Below, piece after piece: positions 1 to 5,188 of a DNA stretch of 5,188 nt (positions within the stretch are counted from its first letter, which is position 1; the number at the start of each line of letters is the position of its first letter). Source of the stretch: Thiotrichaceae bacterium (GTDB taxonomy: Bacteria > Pseudomonadota > Gammaproteobacteria > Thiotrichales > Thiotrichaceae); NCBI GenBank assembly GCA_027009095.1, contig JALVDG010000042.1, positions 1-5,188 on the forward strand, in the 5' to 3' direction. The translations under genes and the position numbers were made by a program. The notes beneath the pieces are model-generated. The model saw only the letters and a program-made list of their open reading frames with translations. It ran no database searches and was not told the DNA's origin.

Positions 1-2
1 TT

Positions 3-39
3 GAAAGGAAAGTTTTAGAAGTAAAGCTTTCCTTTTTTT
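3..39 (+). terminator. Rho-independent terminator of an upstream gene
   Basis: The arms at 4-12 (AAAGGAAAG) and 27-35 (CTTTCCTTT) are perfectly complementary. Four further pairs at 13-16 with 23-26 (one of them G-T) extend the stem, leaving a six-base loop. The arm runs straight into a T tract (33-39), which gives the terminator polarity on the + strand; the reverse strand lacks a matching tract. It most likely ends the transcript of a + strand gene to the left of the window. The frame from base 1 reads a TAG at 16-18, which might be that gene's stop codon, but too little is visible to say. Confidence 0.7.
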
Positions 40-58
40 ATAACAAAATTATACAAAT

Positions 59-125
59 GCCCCTGCATATATTTTTTGCATGGGTTATGCTGCTCAATTT
101 CAATAAGACCTATATAAAAGGTCTT
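59..125 (+). promoter_or_regulatory. hemE leader with two inverted repeats
   Basis: Two small inverted repeats lie between the terminator and hemE. The first pairs 60-67 (CCCCTGCA) with 77-84 (TGCATGGG), with one mismatch and a T-rich loop. The second is perfect: AAGACCT at 105-111 with AGGTCTT at 119-125, around a seven-base AT loop. The second lies 29 bases before the hemE start and contains the -10-like string TATAAA (113-118). I find no convincing -35 at the right spacing, so no promoter is assigned. The repeats could be an operator, a leader hairpin or chance in AT-rich DNA. Confidence 0.3.
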
Positions 126-154
126 TCTATATTTAAAACTGGGGTGTCATCTTT

Positions 155-1210
155 ATGGTAGAGTTACAGAACGATCGTTTCCTTCGCGCATTACTTAAGC
201 AACCTGTAGATACAACGCCTGTATGGGTCATGCGACAAGCTGGTCGTTATTTGCCAGAATATAAAGCGACTCGGGCAAGAGCAGGAAGTTTTATGGATTT
301 GTGCATGAATGCAGATTTAGCATGCGAAGTAACTTTACAGCCACTTGAACGATATGACCTTGATGCAGCAATTTTATTTTCAGATATTTTAACCATTCCC
401 GATGCGATGGGCTTAGGTTTGTATTTTGCAGAGGGTGAAGGTCCTCGTTTCAAAAAAGTAATTACTAGTCGTAAAGATGTTGAGAAGATTGCTATTCCTG
501 ATCCTGAGCAGGAATTATCCTATGTAATGAATGCAGTGAGAACCATCCGACGTGATTTAAATGGACGAGTTCCCTTGATTGGTTTTTCAGGAAGCCCTTG
601 GACCTTAGCTACCTATATGGTGGAAGGTGGTTCAAGCAAAGACTTTGCTCGTGTTAAAGGTATGATGTATGACGATCCTGTATCTATGCATCTATTGCTT
701 GAAAAACTTGCTGATAGTGTAACGTTATATTTAAATGCTCAAATAGCAGCGGGAGCGCAAGCGGTTATGATCTTTGATACATGGGGTGGATTATTAACCC
801 CAAAGACTTATAAAGAATTTTCACTTGATTATATGCAACGTATTATCTCAGGCTTACAACGTGAAGCTGAGGGAAGAGAAGTACCTGTAACGCTATTTAC
901 TAAAGGTGGTGGGCAATGGTTAGAGTCGATGGCAGACACAGGTTGTACTGCACTAGGGCTAGACTGGACAATAAATATCTCCGAAGCAAAACAACGGGTG
1001 GGTAATAAGGTTGCTTTACAGGGTAATATGGATCCCTGTGTTTTATATGGTTCGCCAGACACTGTTCGTCAACAAGTTAATAGTATTATTTCTGATTTTG
1101 GAGAAGGCAGTGGTCATGTATTTAACTTAGGGCACGGAATTCATCAGCATATAGATCCAGAAAATGTAAAAGTACTTGTTGATGCAGTGCATGAGTTTGG
1201 GCAACGATAA
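155..1210 (+). CDS. hemE: Uroporphyrinogen decarboxylase
   Basis: The enzyme removes the four acetate carboxyl groups of uroporphyrinogen III to give coproporphyrinogen III in cytoplasmic haem synthesis; the family works as a homodimeric TIM barrel without a cofactor. The 351-residue protein is full length (family about 340-360). Both family signatures are present: [10 protein letters not shown] (22-31) and [16 protein letters not shown] (143-158). By family comparison the active-site residues are R27, R31, D77 (in [12 protein letters not shown]), Y154 and H327 (in FNLGHGI). The ATG at 155 is supported by a weak ribosome-binding site, GGGGTG at 141-146, by an in-frame TAA at 134-136 that rules out a longer form, and by the N-terminus [14 protein letters not shown], which matches my memory of Pseudomonas HemE. 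The gene appears monocistronic within the window: a terminator precedes it and the next gene converges on it. No defects are seen. Confidence 0.97.
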   Translation: MVELQNDRFLRALLKQPVDTTPVWVMRQAGRYLPEYKATRARAGSFMDLCMNADLACEVTLQPLERYDLDAAILFSDILTIPDAMGLGLYFAEGEGPRFKKVITSRKDVEKIAIPDPEQELSYVMNAVRTIRRDLNGRVPLIGFSGSPWTLATYMVEGGSSKDFARVKGMMYDDPVSMHLLLEKLADSVTLYLNAQIAAGAQAVMIFDTWGGLLTPKTYKEFSLDYMQRIISGLQREAEGREVPVTLFTKGGGQWLESMADTGCTALGLDWTINISEAKQRVGNKVALQGNMDPCVLYGSPDTVRQQVNSIISDFGEGSGHVFNLGHGIHQHIDPENVKVLVDAVHEFGQR

Positions 1211-1286
1211 AACGATTTTCTATCAACACAAGCTTGGTTTGATGGAACGAGCTCAGGAATTTGGGCTGATTGTTGTATTAGAATAA
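1191..1286 (+). CDS. Possible 31-residue small ORF overlapping hemE end
   Basis: An ATG at 1191 inside the last codons of hemE, in another frame, opens 31 codons ending with TAA at 1284-1286, nine bases into the 3' end of the converging ponA gene. The peptide starts [10 protein letters not shown] and ends [11 protein letters not shown]. It fills the whole gap between hemE and ponA. I recognise no family. No good Shine-Dalgarno sequence precedes the ATG, although translational coupling with hemE is conceivable. It could be a chance ORF, a remnant of a lost downstream gene, or a real small protein; chance is the default. Confidence 0.15.
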   Translation: MSLGNDKTIFYQHKLGLMERAQEFGLIVVLE

Positions 1287-3899
1287 TTGCTCTGGTATTT
1301 CAATCATTTCCCCTTGTAACTCTAGCTCTCTTACATTCAGGGCATCATTATTCATATTAATATTAGACCTTGAATTAGGCAGTTTTCCCAGGCGTATTAG
1401 TTCTCTTTCTTTTGCTTTTCTACGGCGTAGTACATTTGCTCTTTGTTGCTCTGCTTCTCGAAGTAATCGTTCTCTATGTCGAGGTGTTGTTGCTTTTTCT
1501 AATGCGATCTTCAAGTTTTTATTTAGCTCTTCAAATAATTCACCATCAAGTGCCTGCATATATTCCAAGCGATCTTGTTCTGTTGGTATTTGTTCGGGGA
1601 TTAGGCTTTCGGTAATCGTATTCACGGTTATTTGAGTAGGTTGTAAGCCTGATTTAGCATCTAGGGTTACATTAATCAATCCTTTTGGACGTTTAAGCTT
1701 ACTTACTTTAGTTCCCTTGAGTGCAACTTTCATAAAGTCAATCCAAACAGGTAAAGCTGCTTGGCTTGCAGTTTCATGTACGCCTAGTGGTTTTAATTGG
1801 TCAAATCCCATCCAAACGATAGTGACTTTTTTGGGGGTAAAGCCACAAAACCAAGCATCTTTTTGATCATTGGTGGTTCCTGTCTTTCCTGCGATATCAC
1901 CACGTTTTAATATTCGACCTGCGCGTGCAGCTGTTCCTACTCGTGCTACATCTTGAAGCATGGTGTTAATTTGATAATTTACGTAAGGTTTCATGATACG
2001 TTTTGCAAATTTAGGATTTGTTAGCTTGTTTGTAGCTGTATTTTCAGAGCAATTTGGGCAAGCTGTTTTAGGGGTTGCCTGATAGAGTACAGTATTATTT
2101 TTATCTACAATTTTACGAATAAAATAATTATCTATTTTATATCCGCCATTCGCAAAAGAAGCATAAGCCGTTGCCATTTCTAATGGTGTAGCAGAGCCTG
2201 TTCCTAGTGCTAAGGTTAAATCTTTTGGAAGAGTGTTTTTCTTAAAACCAAATTTAGTTGCGTAGTCAATAGCATATTCTAGCCCTATTTTTTGCAACAA
2301 ACGAATGGATACAAGGTTTTTAGATTTAGCTAAAGCGACTCGTAGACGTGTCAAACCACCAAATTTATGACCATAGTTTTGCGGATCCCATGAGCTACCT
2401 TTTAACTCCAATGGGGCGTCATCGATCAGACTTGCTGGAGATAGGCCCTGTGCAAGTGCTGCACTATAAATAAAGGGTTTAAAGCTTGAACCAGGTTGGC
2501 GTTTTGCTTGGATAGCACGATTGAATTTACTATAAGTGAAATCTAAACCTCCTACTATTGCACTGATAGCCCCATCTTTAGGATCAAGGGATACTAAAGC
2601 TCCTGTGACAAGTGGGGTTTGTACTAGCTCCCATATACCCTTTTTATTTTTCATTACCCGAACTATATCGCCAGATTTTAATACATCATTAACCCTTTTT
2701 ACCTTTTTGCCACGCCTATTTTCATTAATATAAGAACGAGCCCAAGAAAGTTGAGATAATTTAAGTGTGATTGGTTCAGCTTGTTGACTTGTTAGTAGGG
2801 TAGCTTTCTTTTTATTTGATTCTAAAACCAATGCGGGATACATATTGGCGTAAGTTTTATAGCTTTTGAGTTTTTTTATTTGAGATTTTTTATTATTAAA
2901 CTCAGTTAAATCAATTTTATCTTCAGCTCCACGATAACCGTGTCGTCGTGAGTACTGAATGAGATGTTTCTGTAGGGTATTGATTGCCAAATCTTGCTCA
3001 TCACTATCAAGTGTTGTGTAAATATTTAACCCTAATTTATAAATATTATTAGCACCATAGTGTTTAATAGCATAGGTTCGCGCCATCTCTGCCATATAAG
3101 GTGCATAAGTTTGATGCTCTGTGTGATGAATCTTTGCTGTAATGGGGGCTTTTATTCCTTGTGAATATTCTGCTTGATTAATATAGTGCTGTTCATACAT
3201 CCTCTTTAAAATATAATCCCTGCGTTCTTTTGCTCGCTTGGGTCGATTAATAGGATTGTATTTTGATGGTGCTTTAGGTAAACCTGCTATCATTGCCATC
3301 TGTGCAATAGTTAGCTCGTGTAGCTTTTTTCCATAATAAATTTCTGCCGCAGAACCAATACCATAAGCACGCTTTCCTAGAAAAATTTTGTTAAGATACA
3401 GTTCTAATATTTCTTTTTTACTGAGTTCTTTTTCAATTTTTACCGCAAGATACATCTCTTTTATTTTTCGTGTGATTGTGCGCTCAGATGTTAGAAAAAA
3501 ATTACGAGCTAATTGCATAGTAATTGTACTTGCGCCTTGGCTAACCTTACGGTTTTTAATTGCAGAAACTGCGGCACGAATAATACCTTTAAAATCTACC
3601 CCTCGATGCTGATAAAAACGAGCATCCTCTATTGCGATAAAGGCATTAATCATCGTTTGTGGAATATCATCAATTTTGACAGGACGGCGACGAAAGCGTC
3701 CGAATTCAGCAATTAATTTATCATTTTTACTGTAAACCCTGATAGGTAGTTGGAGTTGAGTATTACGTAGTTCATTGACCGAGGGCAATTTAGGAGTGTA
3801 ATAAAAATAAGATCCCGCAACGGCAATTACCCCTAGAGAAAGAATAATAATCAGTGGGGCAAGTATCCGTTTAAATAATGTAGTAAAAAATTTTAGCAT
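1278..3899 (-). CDS. mrcA: Penicillin-binding protein 1A (bifunctional class A PBP)
   Basis: This inner-membrane enzyme polymerises lipid II into glycan strands and cross-links the peptides in the periplasm (called ponA in Pseudomonas). Of 873 residues, 1-11 are cytoplasmic and about 12-34 form the membrane anchor. The GT51 glycosyltransferase follows, with EDARFYQHRG at 91-100 (catalytic E91), GASTITMQLARNFF at 122-135, RKIKEMYLAVKIEKELSKKE at 144-163 (second Glu E148) and ELYLNKIFLGKRAYG at 166-180. An OB-like insert probably spans about 320-425. The transpeptidase carries SSFK at 471-474 (S471 nucleophile), SKN at 526-528 and KTGT at 672-675. A CPNC pair (614-617) sits in the loop before KTGT, as I recall in E. 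coli PBP1A. Residues 775-840 form a charged, probably helical tail, and the protein is longer than I recall for Pseudomonas (about 820). An in-frame TAA at 3912-3914 rules out a longer start; the ribosome-binding site is weak. It is divergent from pilM and convergent with hemE. Confidence 0.96.
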   Translation of the reverse strand: MLKFFTTLFKRILAPLIIILSLGVIAVAGSYFYYTPKLPSVNELRNTQLQLPIRVYSKNDKLIAEFGRFRRRPVKIDDIPQTMINAFIAIEDARFYQHRGVDFKGIIRAAVSAIKNRKVSQGASTITMQLARNFFLTSERTITRKIKEMYLAVKIEKELSKKEILELYLNKIFLGKRAYGIGSAAEIYYGKKLHELTIAQMAMIAGLPKAPSKYNPINRPKRAKERRDYILKRMYEQHYINQAEYSQGIKAPITAKIHHTEHQTYAPYMAEMARTYAIKHYGANNIYKLGLNIYTTLDSDEQDLAINTLQKHLIQYSRRHGYRGAEDKIDLTEFNNKKSQIKKLKSYKTYANMYPALVLESNKKKATLLTSQQAEPITLKLSQLSWARSYINENRRGKKVKRVNDVLKSGDIVRVMKNKKGIWELVQTPLVTGALVSLDPKDGAISAIVGGLDFTYSKFNRAIQAKRQPGSSFKPFIYSAALAQGLSPASLIDDAPLELKGSSWDPQNYGHKFGGLTRLRVALAKSKNLVSIRLLQKIGLEYAIDYATKFGFKKNTLPKDLTLALGTGSATPLEMATAYASFANGGYKIDNYFIRKIVDKNNTVLYQATPKTACPNCSENTATNKLTNPKFAKRIMKPYVNYQINTMLQDVARVGTAARAGRILKRGDIAGKTGTTNDQKDAWFCGFTPKKVTIVWMGFDQLKPLGVHETASQAALPVWIDFMKVALKGTKVSKLKRPKGLINVTLDAKSGLQPTQITVNTITESLIPEQIPTEQDRLEYMQALDGELFEELNKNLKIALEKATTPRHRERLLREAEQQRANVLRRRKAKERELIRLGKLPNSRSNINMNNDALNVRELELQGEMIEIPEQLF

Positions 3900-3985
3900 A
3901 TATCGTTGTTTTTATTAGCACGAGGATAACAGGCTATACAGCATGCATGTTAATCCCCCATTTAATGGTTTATCTAAGACTCCGA

Positions 3986-3991
3986 AGTATA
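3986..3991 (-). promoter_or_regulatory. Candidate -10 element for ponA/mrcA
   Basis: On the minus strand this reads TATACT, five of six matches to the sigma-70 -10 consensus, with the predicted start site roughly 80 bases before the PBP1A ATG. The only -35-like hexamer nearby, TTGAGC on the minus strand at 4013-4018, is 21 bases away, which is too far for a normal promoter. The call is therefore weak. The location, between the MITE-like element and the gene, is plausible. Confidence 0.2.
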
Positions 3992-4012
3992 CCCGAAATC
4001 AACTTTAAGCGT

Positions 4013-4026
4013 GCTCAATTTTGAGC
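4013..4026. repeat. Short inverted repeat GCTCAA-TT-TTGAGC
   Basis: GCTCAA (4013-4018) and TTGAGC (4021-4026) are perfect complements separated by two bases. The repeat lies just left of the MITE-like element and within the region that should hold the ponA promoter. It could be a regulator half-site pair or a minor hairpin; there is no T tract, so it is not a convincing terminator. Confidence 0.3.
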
Positions 4027-4066
4027 TAGATCTGGACTATTATACTGTAACTACTCAGCATAACCG

Positions 4067-4094
4067 GTAACTGCTCAGATTGCGCTCTATTTTG
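4067..4094 (+). repeat. Left inner inverted-repeat arm
   Basis: This 28-base arm starts GTAACTGCTCAG and ends CTCTATTTTG. It pairs with 4161-4188 on the opposite strand, with mismatches only at arm positions 7, 13 and 18. Its first 13 bases also repeat the element's outer end (4047-4059) with two changes, one at arm position 7 and one at position 13, so the left side of the element carries two copies of the terminal motif 20 bases apart. Confidence 0.7.
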
Positions 4095-4160
4095 TTCGAG
4101 TTCAAGGCAAAAGGGCGGAGTTTATAAGCATAAATGAGCACTTTTAACATAGAAATTGGG

Positions 4161-4188
4161 CAAAATAGAGTGCAAGCTGAGTAGTTAC
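4161..4188 (-). repeat. Right inverted-repeat arm
   Basis: On the minus strand this reads GTAACTACTCAGC followed by TTGCACTCTATTTTG. It pairs with the inner left arm over 28 bases (25 matches), or with the outer left end over 14 bases (all matching, one base further out). Two alternative hairpins are therefore possible. Confidence 0.7.
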
Positions 4189-4194
4189 ATTATA

Positions 4195-4786
4195 TTTACC
4201 ATTCGTCATACGGTATAGCCATAGATAAATAGAGTCTAGACTATTTTAATATTGCTCGTTAGTATTAATTAAATAATAAGTGTTGTTTATAGAGCATCTT
4301 TATCGAATCATGATTTGTGTGTTTTATGATCATAATTAATAGAAAAATCTTGTAAAAATATCATAGTTCATCTTCTGAACAGTTTTTTTGTTGCATAATA
4401 ACAACATGAAATACTATTTGGTTGCTATTGAGTTTATATGAATGTTTTGTGCAAAAATTAAGTAGCTATGATAAAAATAAACGAGTAAATAACTAGCTTG
4501 ATTGTGTCTTTTGGCTCGTTAATAGCACCATACAACAAGAGTTCTACTTAACCTGAATTAGTGACTTCACTACGGTACGGTGAATAGGCTATTGATTCAT
4601 TATGAGTTTAAAAAATACTTGCTTAACTTAAGAGTGAAGCTTAAGATTTTTAAAAATCCTCTGCTAAACCAATATCTTAACCACCTGTCATCCGCATTGA
4701 AGCCATGGATTCAGGCTTAATTTATAATGAGCTTAAGTAGTACATAAAAATAATTATAATAAAAATAATAAGGTGGGATTTATTCA
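4195..4786. other. AT-rich intergenic stretch without a recognisable gene
   Basis: I find no credible coding region here on either strand; the few ATGs open runs of about a dozen codons or fewer (for example 4406-4441, an 11-residue peptide starting MKYYLVAIEF). Palindromes are present: TTATGATCATAA at 4324-4335, GATTTTTAAAAATC at 4645-4658, and TTAAGAT at 4641-4647 facing ATCTTAA at 4674-4680. A small hairpin at 4366-4380 (GTTCA/TGAAC) is followed by a T run at 4383-4389 and might be a weak terminator. No tRNA or rRNA is seen. The right end should contain the pilM promoter. The rest may be leader, an unrecognised small RNA, or decayed sequence. Confidence 0.5.
4697..4728 (+). promoter_or_regulatory. 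Candidate pilM promoter
   Basis: TATAAT at 4723-4728 is a perfect sigma-70 -10 match about 60 bases before the pilM start. The best -35-like hexamer, TTGAAG at 4697-4702, is 20 bases upstream, longer than the usual 16-18, so the promoter would be weak or activator-dependent. The -10 is bracketed by two GCTTAA direct repeats (4715-4720 and 4731-4736). A second TATAAT at 4755-4760 lies in a very AT-rich run and has no -35. I see no sigma-54 type GG/GC element. Confidence 0.3.
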
Positions 4787-5188
4787 ATGTTTTCCATTGG
4801 TAAAAATAAAGGCAATCTTTTAGGTATCGATATCAGCTCTTCGGCAGTAAAACTTATCGAGCTTTCCCGAAAAAATGGTGAATATCGAGTAGACAGTTAT
4901 GCTGTGGCCTCTCTTCCTGAAGGTGCAGCTTTTGAACGAGATATAATTGAAGCAGATCCTGTTGGAGAAGCTATTCGTAGGGTTCTTAAAAATAGTCGCA
5001 CCAAAAGTCGGCATTGTGCGCTTGGTATTCCCTCCTCAATGGCAATTAGTAAAGTTATTACGATGCCAGATTCAATACCAGCGGGAGAAATGGAAGCTCA
5101 GATTATCTTAGAAGCTGAGCAATATATTCCATACCCAATGGATGAAGTGAACTTTGATTTCGATGTATTAGGCCCATCGTCTGATGTG
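4787..5188 (+). CDS. pilM: Type IV pilus assembly ATPase-fold protein PilM (5' part)
   Basis: PilM is a cytoplasmic, actin/FtsA-like protein that binds the N-terminal tail of PilN and links the PilN-PilO-PilP alignment complex to the pilus motor; twitching motility needs it. Only the first 134 residues are visible, of about 354 in the Pseudomonas protein, and the frame is open to the window edge. GIDISSSAVKLIEL (13-26) is the phosphate-1 nucleotide-binding motif of the actin-like fold, and LEAEQYIPYPMDEV (108-121) is a hallmark stretch that I recall nearly unchanged in Pseudomonas PilM. The ATG at 4787 has a strong ribosome-binding site, AAGGTGGGA at 4770-4778, eight bases upstream, and an in-frame TAA at 4769-4771 excludes a longer start. 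The orientation divergent from ponA matches Pseudomonas; pilNOPQ are expected downstream but not seen. Confidence 0.95.
   Translation, partial: MFSIGKNKGNLLGIDISSSAVKLIELSRKNGEYRVDSYAVASLPEGAAFERDIIEADPVGEAIRRVLKNSRTKSRHCALGIPSSMAISKVITMPDSIPAGEMEAQIILEAEQYIPYPMDEVNFDFDVLGPSSDV

Larger units (their letters stand above)
4045..4189. mobile_element. MITE-like non-autonomous palindromic element (145 bp)
   Basis: The outer ends are perfect 14-base inverted repeats: TGTAACTACTCAGC at 4046-4059 and its complement at 4176-4189. The direct repeat ATTATA occurs at 4039-4044 and 4189-4194; its last five bases, TTATA (4040-4044 and 4190-4194), flank the element on both sides as a target-site duplication would. 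An inner pair, 4067-4094 with 4161-4188, matches at 25 of 28 positions. The 66-base core (4095-4160) has no ORF and is less AT-rich than its surroundings. No transposase is present, so any movement would need an enzyme supplied elsewhere. From unverified memory, repeats with GTAACTACTCAGC ends occur in many gammaproteobacterial intergenic regions. Once transcribed it would fold into a long hairpin and could affect ponA or pilM expression or mRNA stability. Confidence 0.6.

Noticed and set aside
247..453. 68-codon minus-strand ORF inside hemE
   Set aside because: It lies entirely within the well-supported hemE coding region, has no recognisable family features, and is a shadow frame.
829..1062. 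77-codon minus-strand ORF inside hemE
   Set aside because: It is antisense to conserved hemE segments and the translated sequence has no recognisable domain.
1412..1615. Hydrophobic 67-codon + strand ORF that looks like a membrane peptide
   Set aside because: It is antisense to the Lys/Glu/Arg-rich tail of PBP1A; the antisense of such codons gives Leu/Phe/Val runs automatically.
2046..2057. CxxC motif (CPNC, residues 614-617) in PBP1A as a possible new metal or redox site
   Set aside because: I recall an equivalent CPxC pair in the same loop of E. coli PBP1A, so it is probably a family feature rather than something new.
3388..3716. Two overlapping + strand ORFs of 74 and 67 codons
   Set aside because: Both are antisense shadows of the conserved glycosyltransferase domain of PBP1A.
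4304..4320. Possible IHF site around AATCATGATTTG
   Set aside because: It does not fit the IHF consensus at the central purine and the TTR end; AT-rich DNA gives many such near matches.
4406..4441. Short ORF starting MKYYLVAIEF as a decayed gene
   Set aside because: It has only 11 residues, no ribosome-binding site and no continuing frame that looks like a protein family.
4820..5014. 64-codon minus-strand ORF
   Set aside because: It is antisense to pilM, whose protein matches its family closely; it has no supporting features.

Overview
The window looks like chromosomal DNA of an AT-rich gammaproteobacterium related to Pseudomonas. This rests on close resemblance, judged from memory, of the HemE and PilM proteins to Pseudomonas sequences, and on the divergent ponA/pilM pair, which is typical of pseudomonads. 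The base composition is far more AT-rich than in ordinary Pseudomonas, so a reduced or host-associated member of Pseudomonadales (an Entomomonas-like lineage, for example) is a reasonable but unproven guess.

Layout. Bases 1-39 hold an intrinsic terminator for a gene lying to the left. Bases 40-154 are the hemE leader, with two small inverted repeats. hemE (155-1210, +) encodes uroporphyrinogen decarboxylase of haem synthesis and is complete. A 67-base gap separates it from the convergent ponA/mrcA gene (1278-3899, -), which encodes a complete class A penicillin-binding protein 1A with intact glycosyltransferase and transpeptidase motifs and a long charged C-terminal tail. An intergenic region of 887 bases (3900-4786) follows. 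Its left part contains a 145-bp MITE-like palindromic element (4045-4189) flanked by a direct repeat; the rest is AT-rich with no credible gene. pilM (4787 to the window edge, +) starts at the right and is cut off after 134 codons. It encodes the actin-like cytoplasmic protein of the type IV pilus alignment complex, and pilNOPQ would be expected beyond the edge.

The three proteins do not form one pathway: haem synthesis, peptidoglycan synthesis and type IV pilus assembly. ponA and pilM share an intergenic promoter region and face away from each other; hemE and ponA converge. I see no defence system, phage, CRISPR array, rRNA or tRNA. The points most worth a second look are the MITE-like element, the repeat arrangement around the putative pilM promoter, the PBP1A tail, and a 31-codon ORF at the end of hemE. 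Nothing here amounts to a clearly new biological system.
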